From: an uncultured Lachnospiraceae bacterium
GTDB lineage: Bacteria > Bacillota > Clostridia > Lachnospirales > Lachnospiraceae
Assembly: GCA_910587765.1 (NCBI GenBank)
Contig: CAJUNR010000025.1
Span: 10,583 to 74,582 of the forward strand
Reading direction: 5' to 3'
DNA length: 64,000 bases
Shown here: piece by piece, positions 35,607-45,750 of the stretch
Layout of the letters: each line of letters opens with the position of its first letter
Position numbering within the stretch: the first letter of the stretch is position 1
Made by a program: the position numbers and the translations under genes
Notes under the pieces: generated by a model
Database searches by the model: none
Told to the model about the DNA's origin: nothing
The model's input: only the letters and a program-made list of their open reading frames with translations

Positions 35607-38600
35607 ATGAAAAGACGTTTAGCTACAGGGCTGCTGTGCGGCCTGCTGATCTTCCAGACGGCTGCTGCGCCCGTTGCGGCCGCGGGAGCGGTTGGGGATA
35701 CGGAAATTACGGCGGCTGAAGGAGCGGAAGATATCGGCGGGATTTTCGAGGAGGAGGAAACCGCAGCGAACCTGCCGGAGACCGTTTCCGGGAATGATCT
35801 GCCCGGGATGCCGGGGGAGACAGAGGGCGAAGAGAGTTTCGGAGAAACGATACAAGAGCCTTCAGAGAAAGAGGCTGCAGAGGGGAGTTCTGGAACTTCG
35901 GAGGGTTCTCTGTCCGGAAACGCTGCCGGGGATGAGGTTTCCGGGGAAAAGCCGTCGGACGATATGCCGCAGGGTCTGCCGGCGGATCCGTCCGAATCGG
36001 ACAGGCCGGATCCGTCTGAGGCGCCGTCATGGGATCAGCAGGAAAAGGACAGCACAGATGTTTCCGATGAGCAGAAGCCGGAAGAGGATTCGCTGTCTGC
36101 GAATGAGGTTTCCGGGGAACCGACAGAAAAGTGGGAGGAAGGGACGGACGAAGTCCTTCTGACAGCGCAGGATATCGAATGGCTGGAAAGTATCGGAGCC
36201 AGAACCTCAGGGGACGGACGGGAATATACACCGGATGAAGTGAAAGAAATTGTCGGCTGTCTGCCCAGGATGCATATCTTTACGAATCTGAGCACAGTAC
36301 TGTCGGACAATTTGTTTCAGGATGCCCGTTATGATTCCGCTGCCGGGAAAGGGTGGGTCTGGAAGCGTGACAGTGGGATTAAAGATTTGAAGCTGACTGC
36401 CTCGGACTATGCGCCGAAACAGATCTATACGGCCGTATATCGGCAGCCGGAATATAAAGAGCTGGAAATGCCGCTGGAGGTTGCGGTTACAAATATTAAT
36501 AAGATGACCCTGGTGAGAACGGATACGGAGAATCCGGCGGATCCCTGTCTGACACAGGGGCATGGTTTCAAGGCGGAGCTGCGGATAAAGGCAGTCGTCA
36601 CCGGAAGCGAAGTGAGTGATCAGGAGATGGAATCGCTCTTTTCTGTGCCGGAATGGAAAACGTCCAGAAATCAGGTGTCTATTACCGGCGATTATAAATT
36701 TCAGAAAGAGATTCAGGCAGGCGGTGCGGGTACGGATACGGTTAAAGCGACACTTGAATTTGCCGGGGTCGACAAACCGAAAAATAATGTAACAAAATTC
36801 ACCTGCAGCTATAAGGTGACTGCGGTTGACCAGCCTTTGGCGGATCGTTTTCAGATCCGGCCGGCAGCTTCAGCAGCGAATACGAATTTGAAAACGGAAC
36901 AGTACCAGACAGAGCAGGATGCTTCCGACAGCCTCTGTAAGATTTCTGTCGATCTGGAGGTATTGAAAGTATCAGGAAATACAACGGATATGCTGGAACT
37001 GGAGCTTCTGGCGTATGAAAAAGAGACGAGGCTTGATCAACCGGCTGTGTCCTGGTCCACTTCCAATGCCGGCATAGCATCTGTCAGGCAGATATCGGGC
37101 CGTCCGGTGCTGATTCTCAGGAAAAAGGGCGGAACGGCAGTGATCACTGCGACCGCCAGAGACAGAAGAAAACATGCACAGAGTTTTACGGTAAAGATAC
37201 TGGATCATACGCCGGTACTGGAGGAGACTTCTTTCAGCCTGAATAAATACAAGGTAACCGGAGAGAATTTTACGCTGGCGGCCATGAATGGCAATGATAT
37301 TAAAAAAGTCAGCATTCTTGAATACAACAAAAATATAAAAGACTACGGTCCGGAGGAGTCAGGACGCTTCTATATTGATCATGATCTGCAGAACACAGAC
37401 AAGGATATCTGGACGCTGTATCTAAATTCAGAGGCGGCAAAAAATATCACAGCAAAGCAGAGTTATAACTGTATGCTGCGCATGGAGACGGACAGAGGTT
37501 CCTATGAACGGAAAATTCGGATCACGGTCAGTGCAACCAAACCGTCGGCATCCTTGAAGGTTGTCAGCAAACTGAACCTTTTCAGAAACGATGAAACGCA
37601 GGAGGGAGTCTACAGCATTTCCAGTAAATATGAGATCAGGGATGTGACATGGATACCTCTCATGGAAATTGATCCGAATGGGGAAGAACCGTATATTTCC
37701 GGCAGATATGATTCGTCATCCGGCTGTCTGATTTTCTCAGCGAACCGGGTGACCAAAAAGAATTATCAGGAACTGCTGAAAACCGGTTATGCGGGGAGAA
37801 GAGGAACGATCCGTGTTTCGTTCAAAGATTATGATGCGGATTATGAGTTTAAAACAAGGGCGGCGGATGTGGTCAGCAAAGAGGAAGCCGATTATACAGT
37901 AACGCCTGTTTCCGTATGTCCGAGTCAGGGACTGATCGGAAGGATTCTGGAGATTAGAGAAAAGGATACCGGGAAACAGATTTTCTTCGGTGAGAACGAT
38001 GTTCTGGATCCTGTATCATCCGGAATCGAACTTGAGCGCTTGAGCAACGGAAGAGTAGAGATGACCTACAAAGGAAGATCTTCTCAGACAGTAAAGATTC
38101 GGTGGGATTCGCCGGAGTATCTGCTGCCGGTGACGCTGTCGGTAAAGGTCAATGTGCTGCCGAAAGTGCAGTTTGAGACAGGGGCTGCCACGATTTTCTT
38201 AAATACTGAAGCAAAAAACAGCGTAACGGTTCCCCTGGCGATTCAGGGCACAGATTATGCGCCTGATGAGGTTGTTTTGACTTTGCAGGGAAAGTTAGAG
38301 GCGCTGAGTGAGAGCGGAGTAATTCGTATCGATTATAGTGAAAAGGATCAGCAGCTTCGGGCAGAGTTATTAAAGCCGGAGGCGTTTGACAGGAATGCCG
38401 TTTATACATTGAAGATTAGCGGGAAAACAGCGGAAAAGGTAAAGGTGGCGGATAAAATCCTCTCGGTTAAGATTGTAACAGGGACGCCTGCGGTCAAAGT
38501 CAGCGGAAAAGGATCGATCAATCTTCTGGAGCGTAAGCAGACCTGTATCACGTATCAACCGACCTTGAGTAATGTGTCGGATTCAATAGAACGTGTAAAG

Positions 38601-39098
38601 CTTCTGGGGACCAGTGCAGATTTTTTTGACGCATGGCTGGATGAAAGCGGAAATGTGCTGGTGTATGCGGCAGAAAAAGCTCCGTTGAAAGCATCTGCAA
38701 AGTATCAGATTCGGATGCAGTTTACACTGGGCAGCGGTTATCAGGTTACAACCGGTGTTATATCGATCACGCCGAAGGAGAAAAAACCTGGTTTGAAAAC
38801 AAATATGAAGAAGGCAACTGTATACAGTTTTGGTCAGGAAGAGAGGAGAAAAGCAGAATACCTGCTTCAGGTATCCGGAAATTCCCAGGCAAAGATCGAG
38901 AATATTCGTCTGGTGGAAGATAAACAGGCGGTCTCTTTTGATTATATTTATAAGGGCAATGGAAGCGGTACGATTTCACTGAAAAAAGGAAGTGCGGCAA
39001 AAGCCGGAACCTGTAAGCTGAGTTTTCAAGTATATTACAAAGGAAAAGGAATCACATCGAAGCCTGTCACGGTACGGCTTTCGGTCGTCGTGAGGTAG
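35607..39098 (+). CDS. Large secreted protein with Ig-like repeats
   Basis: A 1163-residue exported protein. It has a signal peptide (MKRRLATGLLCGLLIFQ, Ala-rich cleavage region), then an acidic Glu/Pro/Ser linker to about residue 190, then a chain of beta-rich domains of about 90-110 residues. One near 470-530 looks like a bacterial Ig-like (BIG2-type) domain (VSWSTSNAGIASVRQ, GGTAVITATA). No sortase motif or transmembrane anchor is seen at the C-terminus. I cannot assign a ligand. The GH25 lysozyme gene starts 4 bp downstream and has the same kind of acidic leader, so they are probably expressed together at the cell surface. Codon use is slightly more AT-rich than in polC. Confidence 0.75.
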   Translation: MKRRLATGLLCGLLIFQTAAAPVAAAGAVGDTEITAAEGAEDIGGIFEEEETAANLPETVSGNDLPGMPGETEGEESFGETIQEPSEKEAAEGSSGTSEGSLSGNAAGDEVSGEKPSDDMPQGLPADPSESDRPDPSEAPSWDQQEKDSTDVSDEQKPEEDSLSANEVSGEPTEKWEEGTDEVLLTAQDIEWLESIGARTSGDGREYTPDEVKEIVGCLPRMHIFTNLSTVLSDNLFQDARYDSAAGKGWVWKRDSGIKDLKLTASDYAPKQIYTAVYRQPEYKELEMPLEVAVTNINKMTLVRTDTENPADPCLTQGHGFKAELRIKAVVTGSEVSDQEMESLFSVPEWKTSRNQVSITGDYKFQKEIQAGGAGTDTVKATLEFAGVDKPKNNVTKFTCSYKVTAVDQPLADRFQIRPAASAANTNLKTEQYQTEQDASDSLCKISVDLEVLKVSGNTTDMLELELLAYEKETRLDQPAVSWSTSNAGIASVRQISGRPVLILRKKGGTAVITATARDRRKHAQSFTVKILDHTPVLEETSFSLNKYKVTGENFTLAAMNGNDIKKVSILEYNKNIKDYGPEESGRFYIDHDLQNTDKDIWTLYLNSEAAKNITAKQSYNCMLRMETDRGSYERKIRITVSATKPSASLKVVSKLNLFRNDETQEGVYSISSKYEIRDVTWIPLMEIDPNGEEPYISGRYDSSSGCLIFSANRVTKKNYQELLKTGYAGRRGTIRVSFKDYDADYEFKTRAADVVSKEEADYTVTPVSVCPSQGLIGRILEIREKDTGKQIFFGENDVLDPVSSGIELERLSNGRVEMTYKGRSSQTVKIRWDSPEYLLPVTLSVKVNVLPKVQFETGAATIFLNTEAKNSVTVPLAIQGTDYAPDEVVLTLQGKLEALSESGVIRIDYSEKDQQLRAELLKPEAFDRNAVYTLKISGKTAEKVKVADKILSVKIVTGTPAVKVSGKGSINLLERKQTCITYQPTLSNVSDSIERVKLLGTSADFFDAWLDESGNVLVYAAEKAPLKASAKYQIRMQFTLGSGYQVTTGVISITPKEKKPGLKTNMKKATVYSFGQEERRKAEYLLQVSGNSQAKIENIRLVEDKQAVSFDYIYKGNGSGTISLKKGSAAKAGTCKLSFQVYYKGKGITSKPVTVRLSVVVR

Positions 39099-39102
39099 AA
39101 GC

Positions 39103-41046
39103 ATGAAAGAAATGAGGATGAAAAAAAGATTTCAAGTTCTGACCGTTTTTCTGGCGTGCATATTGTTGCTGGCGCCTTCTCTGCAGTCTCATGCAGAAGA
39201 GCCCGGGGGTGCGAATACTGCGACAGAAGCACCGGGAGATACAAAACTGCAGGAAGAGGAGAAACCGGACGGGAAAGAGCAGGCGGAACAGCCGGAGGAA
39301 ACGAAAACGGAGCGGGATGAATCCCTTGAGGATGCAGAAGAAGAGTCTTCGGAAGAGACGGATCCGGAAAAGTCTGTGTCTGGACCAAATGTACAGCCGG
39401 GGCAGGATTCCGGAGGCCCCGGAGCGTCAGAAGAACTCCCGGAGAACCCGGACGAAAGCGGTGAGAGCCCGTCGAGTCCCTCTTCCGGAGAAACGTCTCC
39501 CGAAAACCCGTCAGGAGCAGAAACGTCTCCAGGGGATGAAAGTTCTCCGGGACAGGATTCGGAGTCCCCGTCTGTTACACCGGACAGGACGGAAGAAATC
39601 GTCAAACCGGAGACAGTGAAAGGGCTGAGCGTAACGGCGGAAGGCTACAATACATTATTGCTCACCTGGGATGAGGCGGCGGACGTAACCGGATATGAGA
39701 TTTACTACGCTTCGGATGGAAATACGGAATACAGGCTTCTGAAAGCGCTGACTGGAAATTCATACCGGTTCACGGAAGCCGAATGCGGGAAAGTCTATTA
39801 TTTCAGGGTTCGCGGCTTTCGTCAGGAAGAGAAGGGTATCGTTCAAGGAGAATTCACAGAGGCCGTGTCGGGCATAACTGCGCTGGCAACGCCGGAGTTG
39901 TATGCGGAAAAAGTGACTTATAACAGTATTACTCTGAAATGGACGGAGGTAACCGGAGCGCTCAGATATCGGGTGCTGGTCGCTGAGGCGGGGAAGGATA
40001 CTTTCGAGGAACTGGCGGTTGTGGAGAGCAGCAGTTACACCCACAGGAATGTAGAACTGGAGAAGGAATACCGTTATAAAATTGTTGCTTTCCGGCCGGA
40101 GTGTGAGAGCGGGGAATCAAATGTACTTTCGGTGGTTCCCAGACTTGAGACGCTCTCCGGGTTGTCTGCCGTGGGTATCAGTACCAGCAGTATTCGGGTC
40201 AGTTGGAAGCGTGTAACCGGTATTGAAAGTTACACTGTTGTGAGATATGAAACAAAAAAGGATGCGATAGACGGGACGAATCCCAAGTATACAAAGACGG
40301 TTTCGGGAAGTACTTTTACCGACATAGATCTCAGAGATGATACGACATATTATTATACATTGTACGGAACATATAACGGACAGAAAACGGAGATCATAGG
40401 TCCGGTATGGGCTAAAACAAAGAAAATCTCAGAGTCTTCTTCATCGGATGATTCCTCTGTACATTACGGAGTCGACGTCTCGGAGTATCAAGGGGATGTG
40501 AACTGGAATGCAGTGGCGGATTCCGGGATCGATTTCGCCATGGTCCGCATTCTGAAAAAAGGCGGAGCCAAGGATTCCAAGTTCGAGCGGAACTATGAGA
40601 ACGCCCGTGCCGCGGGGATCAAGGTAGGCGTCTACCGCTACAGCTACGCGCAGTCGGTTGCAGAGGCGGAACAGGAAGCCAGAGAGGTCGTAGCGGCGCT
40701 GGGCGGAAGAAAACTCGATTATCCGGTGGCGCTGGATATGGAGGATAAATCGCAGTATTGGATTTCCCCGTCCGTGAAAGCGGAAATGATACTGGCATAT
40801 AAGAGGATTATCGAGGCGGCCGGATATAAATTTGCGCTTTATGCAAATACAGACTGGCTGACCAACCGGATTGAAACGAGCCGCCTGTCGGGTGTGGATA
40901 TCTGGATTGCCAGATGGAGAAGTCTGGATTCCGGACACGGGTACAATGGCCCCGGAAACGTGACCATGTGGCAGTACAGCGATGCGGGAAGGATACCGGG
41001 TATCTCAGGAAATGTAGACCTGAATGTATCCTACAAAAATTATTAG
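39103..41046 (+). CDS. Secreted GH25 lysozyme with fibronectin type III domains
   Basis: A 647-residue exported muramidase. Signal peptide at the N-terminus (FQVLTVFLACILLLAPSLQSHA), then a Glu/Ser/Pro-rich spacer to about 165. Three FN3 domains follow (about 175-260, 262-345, 346-430; for example NTLLLTWDEAADVTGYEIYY, SITLKWTEVTGALRYRV, SIRVSWKRVTGIESYTV), then a GH25 domain (454-647) with GVDVSEYQGDVNW, ALDMED (catalytic acids) and WIARW, WQYSD. It should cleave peptidoglycan. Start choice is uncertain: ATG 39103, 39112 or 39118, none with a strong site. Confidence 0.9.
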   Translation: MKEMRMKKRFQVLTVFLACILLLAPSLQSHAEEPGGANTATEAPGDTKLQEEEKPDGKEQAEQPEETKTERDESLEDAEEESSEETDPEKSVSGPNVQPGQDSGGPGASEELPENPDESGESPSSPSSGETSPENPSGAETSPGDESSPGQDSESPSVTPDRTEEIVKPETVKGLSVTAEGYNTLLLTWDEAADVTGYEIYYASDGNTEYRLLKALTGNSYRFTEAECGKVYYFRVRGFRQEEKGIVQGEFTEAVSGITALATPELYAEKVTYNSITLKWTEVTGALRYRVLVAEAGKDTFEELAVVESSSYTHRNVELEKEYRYKIVAFRPECESGESNVLSVVPRLETLSGLSAVGISTSSIRVSWKRVTGIESYTVVRYETKKDAIDGTNPKYTKTVSGSTFTDIDLRDDTTYYYTLYGTYNGQKTEIIGPVWAKTKKISESSSSDDSSVHYGVDVSEYQGDVNWNAVADSGIDFAMVRILKKGGAKDSKFERNYENARAAGIKVGVYRYSYAQSVAEAEQEAREVVAALGGRKLDYPVALDMEDKSQYWISPSVKAEMILAYKRIIEAAGYKFALYANTDWLTNRIETSRLSGVDIWIARWRSLDSGHGYNGPGNVTMWQYSDAGRIPGISGNVDLNVSYKNY

Positions 41047-41102
41047 ATTCCGGGAAGACCTTTACCATATCCAACGCAAATATGAGTTATCTGGCGCCGA
41101 TT

Positions 41103-41140
41103 TGTCCATTTATGCGTCCTTAGAGGCGTCATAATGGACA
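41103..41140. repeat. Imperfect palindrome at the left edge of the pel region
   Basis: TGTCCATT and AATGGACA arms with inner ATG/CAT pairs and a short loop. It lies between the GH25 stop and the end of pelG (convergent). It has no U-tract on either strand. Confidence 0.45.
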
Positions 41141-41196
41141 GAACGGCACTGGTTGGATGTGGATTTGGATTTTATTTCTATCCACCCGCCACTATT

Positions 41197-42570
41197 TTAG
41201 CACATCAAAAAGCTGTCCAGTTTTTCCATCCGGCGGCGCAGCAACAGAAAGGCAACAATCCATCCGCTAAGACCGCTTATCAGCAGAGGCAGAGGATAAA
41301 AATCGTTCCACAGAACAGCCGCTGCCGCGCCAATAACTGTTACGATCAGAAAGACAAGGGAGCTGGTACATGCACCGCCGTAGTCTGAGAAATAGTAGAA
41401 TACCACAATCGTGAAATACATGCAAAATACCGTGTATACTCCCAGGCTCAACAGGATGAACATGTGCAGCATATAGGCGCTGGCATTCAGGTAGGGGAAA
41501 AACACACTGACCAGACAGATCAATACCACGGTAATGATGAGTTGGATTTCATACACGAAAAAGAGCTGGTGCCGCAGCGCCCTGCCCATGACCTCCCGCT
41601 CCTTCTGAATCAGTTCATAAGTGCCGTTGTTCAATGCGGAGACATACAGGGTGTACTTCTCATAAAACGCAGTCTCCACCTTGACCACGAAAATAACCAG
41701 CGACGGCATATTCATGAAAACAGCCAGGAACAGGGCGTAATCATAAACCGGAGCCGTGAGGAAAACGCTGACTTTCTCCGTGAGCCCTGAAAAGAACCAG
41801 TAAATGATAGTAGGGCAGTAGATGCCCAGCGTATACGCAAAGCCTCCAACGGCCAGTTTGGGATACCGGCGAAAATAGGAGAGAAACGCAAAATACCGCC
41901 CCTGAGGCATTCCAAAGGCTCTCACGCACTGGAATACCAAGGCTGTTACAATCAAAAAATAGCAGCATGCCAGCCCCATATAGGCCGCAGTCACTTTATC
42001 AATACCCAGGTGCCTGGTACAGAGAAACCACACGCCCACCGCCAGCAGAAAGCCCAGAAAGAAACTGAATGTGAGCGCCTTGTAATGTTTCAGGGCCGAG
42101 GCATAGGTCATCATGCTGTAGACATCCGTCACCAGCACACCCACAAGATAATAGCTTATCAGAAAGGGCATGGGTACTTTGTCCTGGAAATACATTCCCG
42201 CACAAAGCAGGAACATAAGGATGCCGGAGACGGTGGACGAGAGCGCCAGTACGCCGAAGGCGGAGGGGCAGATGTCTGACTCCTTGTTCAAAAAAATACA
42301 GTCGGAAATGTACCGGGATACCGGGGCGGCAAAAAGGACAGCAACCAGTGTGGCAATTACGAAGGTGTAAGAGGTGGCTGCGATAAAAAACCGCTCTTCC
42401 AGCAGCGTAAGGCCGGCACGAGCCAGCAAAAGCTCCAGCAACAGCAACAGCACCGCCGACAGGACTGCCGGACCGATGGTAGACATCGTAGCGTAGATGG
42501 TCCCCCACAGGTTGGCTGCCAGCGTCTTTCTTCCATATATTTTTTTCAGTTCAAATCCGATTCCTGCCAT
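41197..42570 (-). CDS. pelG: Pel exopolysaccharide export membrane protein PelG
   Basis: A 457-residue polytopic membrane protein with about twelve hydrophobic segments. The N-terminus MAGIGFELKKIYGR is the mark of PelG, the flippase-like partner in Pel export. Other fitting segments are RYISDCIF and TIIYWFFSG. It starts behind GGAGGGAG and overlaps the end of pelF by 20 bp. It is the last gene of a five-gene minus-strand operon. PelG likely moves the growing polymer through the membrane together with PelD and PelE. Confidence 0.92.
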   Translation of the reverse strand: MAGIGFELKKIYGRKTLAANLWGTIYATMSTIGPAVLSAVLLLLLELLLARAGLTLLEERFFIAATSYTFVIATLVAVLFAAPVSRYISDCIFLNKESDICPSAFGVLALSSTVSGILMFLLCAGMYFQDKVPMPFLISYYLVGVLVTDVYSMMTYASALKHYKALTFSFFLGFLLAVGVWFLCTRHLGIDKVTAAYMGLACCYFLIVTALVFQCVRAFGMPQGRYFAFLSYFRRYPKLAVGGFAYTLGIYCPTIIYWFFSGLTEKVSVFLTAPVYDYALFLAVFMNMPSLVIFVVKVETAFYEKYTLYVSALNNGTYELIQKEREVMGRALRHQLFFVYEIQLIITVVLICLVSVFFPYLNASAYMLHMFILLSLGVYTVFCMYFTIVVFYYFSDYGGACTSSLVFLIVTVIGAAAAVLWNDFYPLPLLISGLSGWIVAFLLLRRRMEKLDSFLMC

Positions 42571-43984
42571 GAGCTCCCTCCTTCAAATGGTCATAGATAT
42601 TGCGGAACGCATCCAGCATTCCTTCCCGGCTGTAGTACGCCTCCACCCGTTTTCTGCCGGCCAGCCCCATGCTCGTCATCAGGTCCGGGTTCCGTATGCA
42701 GCGCAGGATGGCCTGCGCCATAGCCTCACTGTCCATCATCGGCACCACCAGTCCGGCAGGGCCGAACCTGTCATCTTCCCGTTCGCCCTCCAGCAAGGCT
42801 CTGCAATCGCCTACATTTGTGGCTACAAAGGGGAGTTCTGCTGCCATCCCCTCCAGAATGGCCAGGGGCTGCCCCTCGCTGATGCTGGAAAGGAGCAGTA
42901 AATCCACCTCTGGCAGATGCTCCCTGATATTGACCTGTCCCAGGAATTCCACATCCTCCGTCCCCAGCTCCGCCAAAAGTTCCACGCACTCCTGGTAATA
43001 CACCGGATCTTCCGCACAGTTCCCCATAATTTTAAGCCCCGCCTCCGGCGCTGCCCGTTTTACGATGTCGAAGGCCAGAAGCATGGTTTTCACATCCTTA
43101 ATCGGCACCACCCGCAGAACCGCCCCCAATGTCACGGAGCCGCTTCCCTTCTTTTTCCGGCAGGAAGCAAAATCCCCGGCATTCACACCGTTTGGTATGA
43201 TGACAATCTTCTCCGGCGGGCAGTTCAGCTCAATCTGAAGGGATCGGTTGGTCCCAAACAAAGTAGTCACCACACTTGCCTGCTGGTAGGCGATAAAAGA
43301 GAGCTTCTTGAAAAAATCAATCCACAACCCCTTAAATTCTCCCGCCACCCAATTTGAGCGGATGATGTCTTCCTCCCTCTCCCTCGTATAGATGCCATGT
43401 TCCGATAAAAGCAGGGGCACACCCTTTATGTAGGAGGCACAGCTTCCCAGAATCCCCGCGTATCCGGCAGAGACGGCATGGTAAATGTCCGCCTTTGGAA
43501 TTTCCTGCGAGAGGATATACATCAACGGAAAATAGATTCCCCGGAAATTCCAGAGAAAATGGAGGAACACTTTTTTGGAGTTCTGCCTGCGGTATTCCTC
43601 CATGCAGACATCAAAGAAAGATTCACTCATCAAAAGATCGCTCATATGCCGGCGATGGCGTTTGGCGAGATCCAGTACGCCGATCCAGTTGATGGTGTCT
43701 GCAGAGCCGCTTAGCAGCCCTTTCAAGGTTTCTTTTTCTTCCCTGGTCAGCCGGATTTTCTGGCCGCTTTTTCCCCATGCTGCATCTCCGAGGTACAATG
43801 TCTGAATTTCTTTGACATTTTCCGGTATACGGTACGCATACTCCGGCATTTCCTCCCTTGTGGTTGCAATAGCCCATATCACAAACTCCACATCCTGAAA
43901 CTGGCTGCACAGCGTCTGCACCCAACTGGAGACGCCTCCTGGAACATAAGGATAGCTTCCCTCACAGATCAGACATACCCGCAT
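42551..43984 (-). CDS. pelF: GT4 glycosyltransferase PelF
   Basis: A 477-residue cytosolic GT4 (GT-B) glycosyltransferase. The N-terminal MRVCLICEGSYPYVPGGVSSWVQTL is the standard PelF opening; the donor-site E-x7-E is in EGQPLAILEGMAAELPFVATNVGDC. PelF polymerises the amino-sugar chain of Pel, from UDP-GalNAc in Pseudomonas. Start follows GGAGGAGGGGG. It lies 3 bp after the previous gene's stop and overlaps pelG. Confidence 0.93.
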   Translation of the reverse strand: MRVCLICEGSYPYVPGGVSSWVQTLCSQFQDVEFVIWAIATTREEMPEYAYRIPENVKEIQTLYLGDAAWGKSGQKIRLTREEKETLKGLLSGSADTINWIGVLDLAKRHRRHMSDLLMSESFFDVCMEEYRRQNSKKVFLHFLWNFRGIYFPLMYILSQEIPKADIYHAVSAGYAGILGSCASYIKGVPLLLSEHGIYTREREEDIIRSNWVAGEFKGLWIDFFKKLSFIAYQQASVVTTLFGTNRSLQIELNCPPEKIVIIPNGVNAGDFASCRKKKGSGSVTLGAVLRVVPIKDVKTMLLAFDIVKRAAPEAGLKIMGNCAEDPVYYQECVELLAELGTEDVEFLGQVNIREHLPEVDLLLLSSISEGQPLAILEGMAAELPFVATNVGDCRALLEGEREDDRFGPAGLVVPMMDSEAMAQAILRCIRNPDLMTSMGLAGRKRVEAYYSREGMLDAFRNIYDHLKEGAHGRNRI

Positions 43985-43987
43985 ATT

Positions 43988-45691
43988 TTATTCCCCCTCC
44001 TCCAGCGTGATCATTCCATGGTTTTCCTGGATGCGCAGCAGATAGTATCCGTTTCCCACATCCTGATATGTCAGGCCCTCGGCATCGACAATGCGGCTGT
44101 CGGTATGGTAAAAGAATGCCTGACCCTTTGCGGCGCCGCTGCAATCCAGTTCTATACGGTTGCCGCTCATTATCCAGCCATAGTCCATATCCTGATAGCT
44201 CCTCACATCGCCCCCGGTTTGGGTCAAAGTCCTTCCCTCAAGCCATGGCACACGGTCCAGAACTTCCGATTCAAAAAGGCCGATCTGCTCCTTGCCCATG
44301 TCCCAGACAGCGGTACTTTCATCGCTGGCAACCAACATACCGACATCAAACACATGGGAAACCATGCCATAGGCGCCCAGGACGGAACAGATAGCAAAGA
44401 GATTGCCGTCCTCCATGGAGTTTCCCGTAGTAGCCGCCGGGAATACAGCACGTCCATCCTCCCAGGAAAGCCGCATACTGCCGCTTCCAGGCATCCCCCG
44501 GACAGACCAGATTTCCGCACCGGGTATATCAAACACTTCCGGGGAAAAATGATCGGTTTCCAGGACCAGCCCCTGAACAGTATAGCCTGGAAAAATCTCA
44601 GAGAACCGGTCGATAAATTTTTCGTTGAAAATAATGTTCCCATCCTCCGGGCAGTCCACAGCATAGACCAGTTCCCCGTCAAACTGCAGCACGGATTTAC
44701 CGATGGTCACAAACAGCGCGTCGTCCACAGCTCGGAAACTCTTATCGGAAGATGCCGCCGCCAGTATGCTGGCAGTATATGGCGTATTCGTGCGAAGGGA
44801 AGCCCCTTGAAAAGCGGGCCACACCACATCCCGCACAAATCCCTCCGCAGAGTAGCCGTACACTTGTCTGCACAGTTTGTCACTGGCAGACGTGACCATG
44901 GGGAAATTGTCAAGGAATACGGCCTTCACTCCCAAAACCGGGTAGATAAAATCCGGCAGCAGCGCACTGATGGCTCCGATCAAAAGTCCCATACAGCGGA
45001 TGTCTGTAAGGAAGGTCCCGTTAATCAGGCAGATGCTGCCCTCCCGCCATGCGTATGTGTAGAGGATGGGGACAGCGCTTCCCGCATCCCGGATATAGAC
45101 AGCCGCATCGGCGCTGACTTCAATCTTTGCAGAACCGCTGCTTCCGTTATAACAGGTTTGCTCCAGTTGGACGGGCAGCAGAGGCCTTTCAAAAACCAAC
45201 TCGTGACAATCTTCCCCGGCAGATTTTTCCCTGATGCCAAACACCGGCCACAGGCGAAGATCGTCGTCCATTTCCGCAAGGCCCGCCGCCAGAATGACCC
45301 GGCCTCCTCCGGCAATGAACTCCTCAAGCTCTGCCGGGTCCGCATAGCGGCTGATGGAGGAGTCACAGAAAATCACCAGATCCCGTCCTTCTGCCTCACC
45401 CACATCAAGGCTGTCATTCCCAACTACCGTGAGATGGATGTCCCCGCAAAATTGCCGGACATTATTATAAATCTTCCCGTATCGCTCATCTTCGGAATCT
45501 CCCAGAATCCAGACTCTGGGTTTTTCGCCTTCATCCACATATACGGGTTCAATAAATTCCTGTTCCGGGGCGAGACAGCTTTGGAACTGAACGCTCGCCA
45601 GTTGGCATTCATATACATTGTAAATCAGAAAAATACCGCCCAGGACTGTAACGATCAGGACGATATACAGTAATCGTTTGAATGATAACAT
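43988..45691 (-). CDS. PelA-like DUF2194-type protein of the pel operon
   Basis: A 567-residue membrane-anchored protein: one N-terminal transmembrane helix (LLYIVLIVTVLGGIFLIYNVY), then an extracellular region. An N-terminal part with RVWILGDSEDERYG, LVIFCDSSISRYADPAELEEFIAGGGRVILAAGL looks Rossmann- or GATase-like, as in the reductase-like part of PelA, and VKAVFLDNFPMVTS precedes the C-terminal part. Clear NodB deacetylase metal motifs (Asp-Asp and HxxxH) are not visible, so activity is doubtful. Position between pelE and pelF matches the pelA place in Gram-positive pel operons. Start 45691 is behind GGAGTGAGAAC; a longer frame exists. Confidence 0.65.
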   Translation of the reverse strand: MLSFKRLLYIVLIVTVLGGIFLIYNVYECQLASVQFQSCLAPEQEFIEPVYVDEGEKPRVWILGDSEDERYGKIYNNVRQFCGDIHLTVVGNDSLDVGEAEGRDLVIFCDSSISRYADPAELEEFIAGGGRVILAAGLAEMDDDLRLWPVFGIREKSAGEDCHELVFERPLLPVQLEQTCYNGSSGSAKIEVSADAAVYIRDAGSAVPILYTYAWREGSICLINGTFLTDIRCMGLLIGAISALLPDFIYPVLGVKAVFLDNFPMVTSASDKLCRQVYGYSAEGFVRDVVWPAFQGASLRTNTPYTASILAAASSDKSFRAVDDALFVTIGKSVLQFDGELVYAVDCPEDGNIIFNEKFIDRFSEIFPGYTVQGLVLETDHFSPEVFDIPGAEIWSVRGMPGSGSMRLSWEDGRAVFPAATTGNSMEDGNLFAICSVLGAYGMVSHVFDVGMLVASDESTAVWDMGKEQIGLFESEVLDRVPWLEGRTLTQTGGDVRSYQDMDYGWIMSGNRIELDCSGAAKGQAFFYHTDSRIVDAEGLTYQDVGNGYYLLRIQENHGMITLEEGE

Positions 45692-45750
45692 GTTCTCACT
45701 CCATGTATGAAACACTAATCCCGCTACTCTTCAAAGGAGGGTATAGACAG

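Noticed and set aside
41103..41140. Intrinsic terminator for pelG
   Set aside because: The stem is imperfect and there is no U-tract on the minus strand; kept only as a palindrome.
44018..45673. A 551-codon plus-strand frame across the PelA-like gene
   Set aside because: Antisense of a well-supported operon gene; no ribosome site or family.
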